DNA of 64,000 bases, from assembly GCA_027886175.1 (NCBI GenBank), contig JAJNNQ010000077.1, forward strand, positions 4,402,001 through 4,466,000, read 5' to 3'. Below are positions 56,099 to 64,000 of the stretch, piece after piece. The stretch's first letter is position 1. Each line of letters begins with the position of its first letter. The position numbers and the translations under genes were made by a program. The notes under the pieces are model-generated. The model ran no database searches. It was not told the origin of the DNA and was given only the letters and a program-made list of their open reading frames with translations. This DNA comes from Phylloscopus collybita (Eukaryota; Chordata; Aves; Passeriformes; Phylloscopidae).

Positions 56099-57660
56099 AC
56101 CACCCTTGCAGCAGTTCCAGGATGAGCCTTGGGCCTCCTCTTCAGAAGGTGCAGCAGCCCAGGTGCCTCAGCAGCTTCTCCTCACAGCCCCAAAGCCCAT
56201 CCTGTCAGTCCTGCAGAGGCTCTGCAGCTCCTCCTCATTGCCCACAACAGGGAGCCCCACAGGCAGACACAGCAGCCCAGATGGGCCCCCCTGGCCTGGG
56301 GTGCCTCTGGCAAGGGAGCAGCACCAGGAACTGCAGGAGCCTGCAGATAATTCCTGAAGCACTTGGAGGATGATCCTGCTCCCCAAGGGACGTTCCCATG
56401 GTGCCAAGTGAGGAACTGAAATGGGGTGTCGGGCCAGAGAGGAAAGGACAACCAGGGATGGGCTGTTTGGAGGGGAGGGAAGAGGGGTGGGACACAGGAA
56501 GAAATCTGTACATGGGAAGAGTAAACAAAGCCAAGATGAAGGAAAGGAAATGATCAGGGCATTTTGGGGGTGGCTGCCAGGCAGCCCTGGCTCTGAGCAA
56601 CAATGTCTGCAGTGGCACAGCAAACTCCCAGCTGATGGGAACAAACTTTCTGGCTCTGACTTCAGAGGCCACCACAAACCTGAGGGGTTTCCCTGCTGTG
56701 GCCCAGCCCTTCCTGGCCCCAGGCCCTGCTGGCATTTGTGCTCCCTCAGCTTCATCTCCCCACACCAACCCCATGGGGGTGCTCAGGCCTGCTCTGGGTA
56801 GGGCAAACAGGGGCTCCTGAGGCAGTGCTGCCGTGGCTGTGCCTGCAAGGCTGCGGCAGCTGTGTGAGCTGGGGGAGAGGCCAGGGCTGCAGAGGGGGGA
56901 TGTTGTTGGCAGGTGCATGAGGAGGCTGTGGGCCGCTGGCCTGGGGTGTCCAGCGCAGTGGGGATGGATCAGGCCCTGCTCTGCTGCTCCTTGCCGTGTG
57001 CTTGCCCAGGGCCCTTGCAGAGCCCCAGCCGTGCTGTTTGCCCCCAGCCTGCCCACGGCCAGCCTGGGGCTGCTGCCGGGGCTTTTCTCTGCTCAGCCTT
57101 GGCCTGGGCAATGTGTTGTGGAGAGAGCCTGGGCAAGGAGCCTGCAGCCCCCAGGCCCTGGCCTGAGGCCTCAGCACTGCTGCTGTGCCAGCAGTGCCCA
57201 TGGGCTGTCCCTGCTGCAGCCCCGGCACTGCCACCCCCAGCCCTGTGCCCGGCCCCGAGAGCACTCAGGCCCTACAGCAACAGCAGGGCCAGGAGGGCAG
57301 CGGGGCAGGGCCACGGCAGCAGCACTGGCAGCACCAAGTGCTGCTGCTGCTGCTGGCCACAGCTGCTGTGCCAGCACTGATCTGCCCTCAGCTCTGCACA
57401 CAGACATTGCTGCTGCAGCTGCAGAGAAGGGAACCAAAGAGGCATCTCTGCAGAAAACTTGGCTGGGAGATCTTTGAGTTCCTTTAAAGACACCAAGAGC
57501 TCAGCCCCTCATTGATATAGTCTGAGGGAAGAAGGGAGTTGGAGACAAACAAAATGAGAAATGTTACAATAAATGGCTTTTATTATTAAAATTATAAAAT
57601 ACAGGAAAAAACCAAGATCTAAATCAAGAAGAAGTATCAAAGATGACTTTGAATACAAGT
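56099..57660. other. Receptor 3'-flank block, copy 3; no gene supported
   Basis: Near-identical to 13463-15050. The long overlapping frames on both strands (for example 273 residues, minus, 56235-57056) are shared between the copies but carry no recognisable domain. Confidence 0.6.
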
Positions 57661-57684
57661 GATTTGCAGAAACTGACCAGTACT

Positions 57685-58617
57685 TTAATGTTTCTGAAAT
57701 ATGCCAGTCATCAGTCTCTGCAGTGCAGCCTTGAGCTCCTGGTTCCTCAGGCTGTAGATGAGGGGGTTCAGGGCTGGAGGCACCGCTGAGTACAGAACTG
57801 AGAGGGACAGATCCAGGGATGGGGAGGACATGGAGGGAGGCTTCAGGTTGGCAAAAATGCCAGTGCTGATGAACAGGGAGAGCACAGCCAGGTGAGGAAG
57901 GCAGGTGGAAAAGGCTTTGTGCCGTCCCTGCTCTGAGGGGATCCTCAGAACAGCCCTGAAGATCTGCACATAGGAGAAAACTATGAACACAAAGCAACCA
58001 AGTCCTAAGCACACACTAACACCAAGAAGCCCAAGTTCCCTGAAGTAGGAATCGGAGCAGGAGAGCTTGAGGATGTGTGGGATTTCACAGAAGAACTGGC
58101 CCAGGGCATTGCCATGGCACAGGGGCAGGGAAAATGTATTGGCTGTGTGCAGCAGTGAATAGAGAAAAGCAGTGGCCCAGGCAGCTGCTGCCATGTGGGC
58201 ACAAGCTCTGCTGCCCAGGAGGGTCCCGTAGTGCAGGGGTTTGCAGATGGACACGTAGCGGTCGTAGCACATGATGGTCAGCAGGGAAAACTCTGCTGAG
58301 ATGAAAAACAGAAAGAAAAAGAGCTGAGCAGCACATCCTGTGTAGGAGATGTTCCTGGTGTTCCAGAGGGAATTGTGCATGGCTTTGGGGACAGTGGTGC
58401 AGATGCAGCCCAGGTCGGTGAGGGCCAGGTTGAGCAGGAAGAAGAACATGGGGCTGTGCAGGTGGTGGCCGCAGGCTACGGCGCTGATGATGAGGCCGTT
58501 GCCCAGGAGGGCAGCCAGGGAGATGCCCAGGAAGAGGCAGAAGTGCAGGAGCTGCAGCTGCCGCCTGTCTGCCAATGCCAGCAGGAGGAAGTGCCTGATG
58601 GAGCTGCTGTTCAACAT
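57685..58617 (-). CDS. Olfactory receptor, OR14-like (bird gamma-c type), intact
   Basis: Predicted odorant receptor of the plasma membrane and cilia of olfactory neurons, 310 residues. It has MLNSSS with an N-glycosylation site, LLGNG (TM1), CYDRYVSICKPLHY (TM3), KAFSTC (TM6) and PPALNPLIYSLRNQEL (TM7). The N-terminal half is almost identical to the 15085 and 36744 genes, while TM3-TM5 and the tail (LMTGIFQKH) differ. A strong splice acceptor (TCCTCCTTCTGCAG, exon at 58640) lies 23 bases upstream of the ATG, as in bird receptors with a non-coding 5' exon. It belongs to composite unit copy 3. Ligand unknown. Confidence 0.94.
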   Translation of the reverse strand: MLNSSSIRHFLLLALADRRQLQLLHFCLFLGISLAALLGNGLIISAVACGHHLHSPMFFFLLNLALTDLGCICTTVPKAMHNSLWNTRNISYTGCAAQLFFFLFFISAEFSLLTIMCYDRYVSICKPLHYGTLLGSRACAHMAAAAWATAFLYSLLHTANTFSLPLCHGNALGQFFCEIPHILKLSCSDSYFRELGLLGVSVCLGLGCFVFIVFSYVQIFRAVLRIPSEQGRHKAFSTCLPHLAVLSLFISTGIFANLKPPSMSSPSLDLSLSVLYSAVPPALNPLIYSLRNQELKAALQRLMTGIFQKH

Positions 58618-58640
58618 TTGCTGTCTCTGGACATTCCAAC

Positions 58641-60440
58641 CTGCAGAAGGAGGAAAGTGATATTTGAGGGGAGATTTCTCACAGAAGAGTCAAAGCCCTT
58701 TCTCATAGACCGTTTTCTGCCACTAAACTCCTCCCCCTTGTCTGCATCTGGGAGAACTCCCTTCACTTTTGTTACTTGAGCCCTGATTGCTGCTGGCAAA
58801 TCTTGTGTGAGGAGCCAGATCTTGACCTGCAGGACACCTGGGAGTCAGCCCTGACCCCCAGTCAGTGCAGGGGAACAGTGAGGGCAGGGGCCAGTCCTGG
58901 TGTTTGAACCTGGACAAAGCATCTGTTCCTAAGGCACAGAAGTTGCCAGGGCAAAGGGATGGGGGTTGCAGGAGGCAGAATGAGAGATTCTGCTGCACCT
59001 GGGGAGAACAGAGAGTCTAGTGAGGCAAGAGGATTGTTTGAGCCTTGGTGCAGACTGAGGGGAGCTGCTCTGTCCCTCCCTCCTGTTCCCAGCTGCCCTG
59101 GACTGGCACCTTTCTGAGCTCCACTCCCGTGTTTCCCTGGAAAGGCAGGAGACACTGCTGAGAGCAGAGGGATCCCTGGCACACAAAGTGGCCAATGCCT
59201 TTCCCAAAGTCAGGGAGAGTCAGCTCATTCCCAGCCTGCCAGCCTGCCCTGCCCAGAGCTGCCCAGGCACAGGGAGCTGGGATGCCCCATTTGTGGTGTC
59301 CTGGCATGGGGATCTGTAAGAAAATTAATCCTGGAATAGTTTGGTTTGGAGAGCACTTTCAATATCCCAGCCCGGCTTGGGGGCACTTTCCCCCCCCTGA
59401 CTGCCCAGGGCTCTGCTGCCTGGAGCTGCCCCTGCCTGCAGCTGCTTCCCTGTGCCCAGGGCTGGGCCCTGCCAGTGCTGCCAGAGCCCAGCCCAGACCT
59501 GGGGGCTCAGCTCTGCCCTGCAGAGCCCTCCCAGCTCAGGCACTGCCCAGGGGCAGCTCTGCCCCTGCAGCCTCTGATGGCAACCTCAGAGCAACCCTGA
59601 GGAGGCTGGAAAAGCAACCCTGGTGCAGCCTGCAAGAGACCCTCTGCTGATTTCTGTCACTGCCTGGTTTATTACTATCTGAGAGAAAAGTGTTTTATTT
59701 TTCTCAACCTGAACTGAGAGATGATTATCTCTGGGCAATTTCCTATCCAGGCAACACAGAGCAGTAGATTAAAAAGCAGGAATTTCCCTCTTATGCAGCC
59801 TCTGCCTCGCTGTGCTCCCTGTATAATCTACTTGGAAGAGTTCTGCAGTTCAATGTCCTGCTGGGAGCAGTCTTGAACAATGCAGCACCCTCACCACACA
59901 AGGAGAACACTTCCATGCCTTCCCAGCTGTCTGCTTCCACCCAGATCTTGTCCCCCAGTGCTGTGAGCAGCTCCCAGGGCTGGCTGAGAGCTGTCCCTGG
60001 CAGGCAGCAGAGTCCCTGGGCCAGCACAGCACCCTGGGCTGCAGGACCCTGCTCTGCAGCACAGCCCTGGGCACCCCAGGCTGCTCTGCACAAGAGAGAA
60101 TCAGAGAATGTACTCACAGAGTCTGTAGGCATTGGGCTGCTCCAGCTTGAGGAGATCCCTGCAGGAGCTGCAGCTGCATTGTCCTGCAGCCAGAGGTTCC
60201 TGTGCCAAGGGCTGGCAGTGATTCTCCCCCAGTCCCTTCTCAGCCCCTTCCCAGCCCTGAGTGATTGAAGCTCTCTGTGCCTGTGTGCTGTGCCTGGGGT
60301 GGCTGCAGGCAGTGCCCCAGCCCTGCTGGGCTGGGAGAAGAGCTGCTCAGCAAGAGAAATGTCTTTTTAAGCTCCTCTTGGTTGCCAGGAGCTTCCTCTG
60401 TGTCAGAGGCCCAGCCCAGCTCAGCAGCACAGACAAAGCA
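58641..60440. other. Receptor upstream block, copy 3
   Basis: The inner part (58641-59230) matches 36130-36720 in reverse complement. The outer part is more diverged from copies 1 and 2, with AT-rich sequence at 59640-59780. It is expected to hold the promoter and 5' exon, but no element could be placed with confidence. Confidence 0.5.
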
Positions 60441-61510
60441 CAAGGACTTTAATTAATCTCTTGGGGCTTTGGTGCTGTTTACATCAGATTCAGTCCCTCA
60501 GAGTGTGCTCAAAAAACTTCTCAAGAACTCAAAGTTTGATATTCAACATCCAAACTTTCTTTAACTTTTAATGGGTCTCACTGAGGGACAGGACTGAGAA
60601 AGTGTGCCTAGGTTCCAGTTTGAGCAGAACCATGCAGGCAGTGAGGACAGGTGGGGACAAACAAGGCAAAGGTGTCCCTGATGCTGAGCAAACCTGGACA
60701 TGTATCATGAATGCAAAGGGCCAAGGCCTGAGCCCCTGCCCCTGCCAAGGCACATCCTGTCCCTCCCTCCTTGCTCAGGGCTCTTCCCAGGCCACTGGGA
60801 TGTGGGGATGTGCAATGCCAAGGGCAGCACCATGGGGCAGCCCCTGCCAGGCTGCTGAGCAGGGACAAGGAGGCCATGAGGCCCTTGCAGGCCTGCAAGG
60901 GTCACTTGTCCCCTCCTCCTGCTGGCTCAGGTCCAGGGCCAGCAGCCATGGCCCAAGTGCTGCAGGAGTTGGCTGTGTCAGGGCCTTGCAGCTGCTGCCC
61001 ATCCCTGTGGCCTGTGCAGCCCAGGCTGTCCTACGGTGTCCATGCCCTGTGCCTCTGTCCCTGCAGGCTGTCGTCACCCGCGGCTGCCCCACCTGGCTGG
61101 GCCCTTCCTTTGCTGACAGCTCTGCGTCCTGCCTGCCTCTGCCTGGGCACACACAGCCTTGGGCTGGATACCAAAAGGGTTCATTCCATTTGTACTGTGC
61201 CTGTGAACTTCTAGCACAGGAACAAGGCATGCAGGGTCTGCTTTCCCAGCAAGGATGGTTGGAAGAGAAGAAGACATCTGGCTCAAGAGTGCAATGGTAG
61301 AGAAAACAAGGAGTGAATCTGGGAACTTGGGGTGGGTTTTATGGCAATGGGTAAACTGTAATACACATTCCGCCACTGTATATAAGCAATACACTTGAAG
61401 AGGACTTTCAATATCTAACATAACGTTAGGAGTTATCCCAAAGTGGACCTCAGGCCTGAATAAGTGATGCCCTCTTAAACACCAAATTAGTGTTAAGAAG
61501 TCTTATTCTG
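60440..61510 (+). repeat. Block X, copy 6
   Basis: Collinear with 17460-18530. It keeps the open frame (60602-61300) seen in the other copies but with an in-frame CTC insertion near 60917. Confidence 0.82.
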
Positions 61511-61524
61511 ATCTTTTGGACATT

Positions 61525-63485
61525 TGATGACAGCAGAGGCTCACAGAACCAAGGAATCAGCTGTGACACCTTGGAACCTCGTGGAACAAAGGGTCCATTG
61601 TGATGCAGTGGAACCCCATGGAACCAAAGGTCCATTGTATCAGAGCAGGGCCTCATGGAACCAAGGAGACCATTGCTGGCACTATGGAACCTCATGGGAT
61701 CATTGTGAAGGTGTGAGGCTGCATGGAACCAATGGTCCATTGTGACACTGCAGAACCTTCTGGAATCAAGGGGATCATGGTCTGTTCTGGAACCTCATGG
61801 AACAAAGGATCCATGGTGACACTGCAGAACTCAGACCATTGTTGACAGTGCAAAAGCTCCTGGAACCAAAAGTCCATTGTGACACAGCAAGGCCTCATGG
61901 AACCAAGGGTCCACTGTGGCTCTGTAGGACTTCACAGAACCAAGGAGACCATTTGGACCCTGTGGGACCTGCTACTGTGACACAGCAGGGCCACATGGAG
62001 CCAAGGGGCCATTGAGATACTGAGGAACCTGATGGAACCAAAGGTCCATTGTGACACTGTGGGGCCCTGTGGAACCAAGGGGACCACAGTGACACTGTGG
62101 TTCTCCATGGAATAAAGGGGCCACTCTGATTCTGCTTTGCCTCATGGAACCAAGGGGCCACTACCACACTGCAGGGCCTTGTCAAACCAAGGCAGCCTTG
62201 TGTCACTGTGGGTCCCCTTGGAATCAAGGGTCCATTGGGATATTGTGGGGCCTCATGGAACACTGGAGACCATTGTGACCCTTGGGAACCCACTGGAAAC
62301 AAGGGGCCATTGTGACACTGCAGGGTCTTATATAACCAAGGGGCCATTGCAGCACAGCAGGGCCTGATGGAATCCAGGGGACCACAGTGACACTGTGGAG
62401 CTCCATGGGACAAAGGGGCCATACTGACCCCATGGAACCAAGGAGAGGTTTGTGACACTACAGGGCATTCTAAACCAAGGAAGCCCTTGTGACACAGCAG
62501 GGCCTCATGGAACCATGAACACCACTATGACCCTTTTAGCCTGGTGGACCAAAGCACCATTGTGTCAGTGCAGGGCCTCATGGAACCAAGGGCACAACAG
62601 TGACACTCTGGGGCTCCAAGGGACCAAGGGGGGAATCTTATAGTGCAGAACCAAGGAGACCATTGTGACACCATGGGGCATCATGGAACCATAGGTCCAC
62701 TGTGACACAGCATGGCCACATGAAACCACAGAGGCCATTTTTACACTTGGAGGCCTTGTGAAACCAAAGGGCCATTGTGGCACTTTGCATCCCCATGGAA
62801 CCAAGGAGTCCATTGTGAGATTGCAAGGCTTCATGGAATGCTGGAGTCCCTTATGACACTATGATGCCCTGTTGGAACAAAGGGTAATTGTGGCTCTGTG
62901 TGGCACCATTGAACCAAGGAGACAAATGTGACACTACAGGTCCCCATGGAACTAAGGATTCATGGAAGAATGTCAGACTCATGGAAGGAAAGGTCCATTG
63001 TGACATTGTGGGGCCACATGGAAAACTGCAGAACATTGTGACACGTCAAGGTTTCATTGAACCAAGGGTCAGTTGTTTTACTGCAGTACCAAGGAGACCC
63101 CTGAGACATGGTAAGGCCTCATGGAAGCAAGGGGGGACAATTGTGATGCTACAGTGCCCAATGGGTACAAGGAGTCAGTGTGACAGAGCTGGGCCTCGTG
63201 GATCCAAGGGGCCATTGTGATCCTGAGGAGCCCAAAAGAACCAAGGCACCACTGTGACACTGCAGGACTATCTGGAATCATGGAGACCATTGTGACACTC
63301 TGAGGCTTCATGGAACCAAGGGGGCCACCGTGTCATTGTGCAGCTCCATGGATCCAAAGAAACCATTTTGGCACTGCAAAGCCTCATGGAACCAAGGGAC
63401 CATGGTGACACAGCGGGGCCCTGTGGAACCAAGGATCCAATATGACACCGCCACTGTGACACTGTGGGGCCCTGTGGATCCAAGG
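61525..63485 (+). repeat. 37-bp minisatellite array M9
   Basis: About 2 kb, collinear with M2 but without its LTR; the empty site is near 62465. Small local unit differences, for example near 61970, show independent change since duplication. Confidence 0.9.
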
Positions 63486-64000
63486 GAACAGGGAACAGGT
63501 CTGGTTGGCTGGGCCTGACTGGATCAACTGACCTCAGCATGTTGGGGGTCTCTTCTTATGTGCCCCTGAAACCCTGGGGCTCTGGGCTTTCCTTCCTGTG
63601 GAAAAGAACCATCCCTACTGCCCAGGCACCCATGGCCAAAATTGGTAATTCTCCAAAATTCACTATGCAAGGGTTTCTCCCAGACTAAAGCTGCCAGGAC
63701 AGACAGGCCTGGCTCACCTTGGTCTCTGGTGAACGCCTCTGATCTGCCCTGGAGATCCTGGGGCTCTGTGCTTTCCATCCTATGGGAAAGAACTGGCCTT
63801 CCCATGCAGGCACTCATGGCTGAAATTTGGATTCTGCCCCCAAAATTTCATATACCTGAGATACAGAATCCAAAATGTTTATTCCACTGCTCCCAGATGA
63901 AAGCTGCCAGGACAGACCGCTCTGGCTGGCCTTGGCCTCTGGTGGCTGCCGTTCATCAGCCCCTGAAACACTGGGGCTTCATGCTTTCCTTCCTGTGGAG
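63486..64000 (-). repeat. Block Y, two to three monomers, runs off the window
   Basis: AGCTGCCAGGACAGAC recurs at about 63691 and 63904 (about 213 bases). The CCATGGCCAAAATTGG and CATGGCTGAAATTTGG words recur in step. It bounds M9 as in the other composite units. Confidence 0.75.

Noticed and set aside
61797..63220. Open frames with GPHGTKG / ASWNQG / GLMEPRG phrases as repeat proteins
   Set aside because: The 37-bp period is not a multiple of three, so the three phrases are the three frames of one DNA unit. Similar frames occur on both strands.
1..64000. tRNA, rRNA or microRNA genes
   Set aside because: I saw no A/B-box clover-leaf candidates or rRNA-like sequence. The tRNA-like words found are retroviral primer-binding sites.

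Overview
This is vertebrate nuclear DNA, most likely from a songbird. The main evidence is (a) CR1 LINE fragments, the typical bird/reptile retrotransposon; (b) class-II-like olfactory receptors of the expanded bird OR14 (gamma-c) type; (c) a tandem C2H2 zinc-finger exon of the type amplified in passerines; and (d) many solo LTRs of endogenous retroviruses (ERVs). I see no bacterial features and no rRNA or tRNA genes. Genes are sparse. I can support one zinc-finger gene, two intact olfactory receptors, one frameshifted receptor and one receptor fragment. The rest is repeats, retroelements and segmental duplications.

Region 1 (1-11.2 kb), zinc-finger neighbourhood. The terminal exon of a 14-finger C2H2 protein (6429-7858, +) sits among two long inverted-repeat pairs: 1-1360 against 4016-5360, and 2545-3765 against 8043-9063. 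Three copies of one LTR family (619-1360, 4016-4745, 9064-9829) and several minisatellites lie in or beside the arms. A CpG-rich stretch (5430-6060) is the likely promoter/5' exon region. A second solo LTR (10158-10628) interrupts a TTTAGGCC-rich minisatellite.

Region 2 (12-64 kb), duplicated olfactory receptor land. A composite unit is present three times. Read with the receptor on the minus strand, its order is: 37-bp minisatellite, CR1 fragment, receptor 3' flank, receptor, receptor upstream block, block X, second 37-bp array, block Y. Copy 1 (about 12.3-21.2 kb) and copy 3 (about 55.0-64 kb) run in the same direction. Copy 2 (about 30.8-38.3 kb) is inverted. Partial copies lie at 21.2-22.3, 24.0-27.2 (inverted), 28.7-30.3 and 43.1-45.4 kb. 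The receptors are intact in copies 1 and 3 (15085-16008 and 57685-58617, minus strand), frameshifted in copy 2 (36744-37659, plus strand) and reduced to a C-terminal piece at 45.2 kb. The 37-bp arrays alone occupy roughly 13 kb, about a fifth of the window.

ERV debris fills the joints: an LTR with a tRNA-Trp-like primer site at 28.2-28.7 kb, a minus-strand env end plus LTR at 47.3-48.1 kb, a minus-strand gag fragment at 51.0-52.3 kb, and solo LTRs at 19.5, 41.4, 49.0 and 54.3 kb. The genes do not form a pathway. The picture is a recombination-prone receptor cluster with a neighbouring zinc-finger gene. Boundaries given for repeats and LTRs were read by eye and are approximate unless a target-site duplication is quoted.
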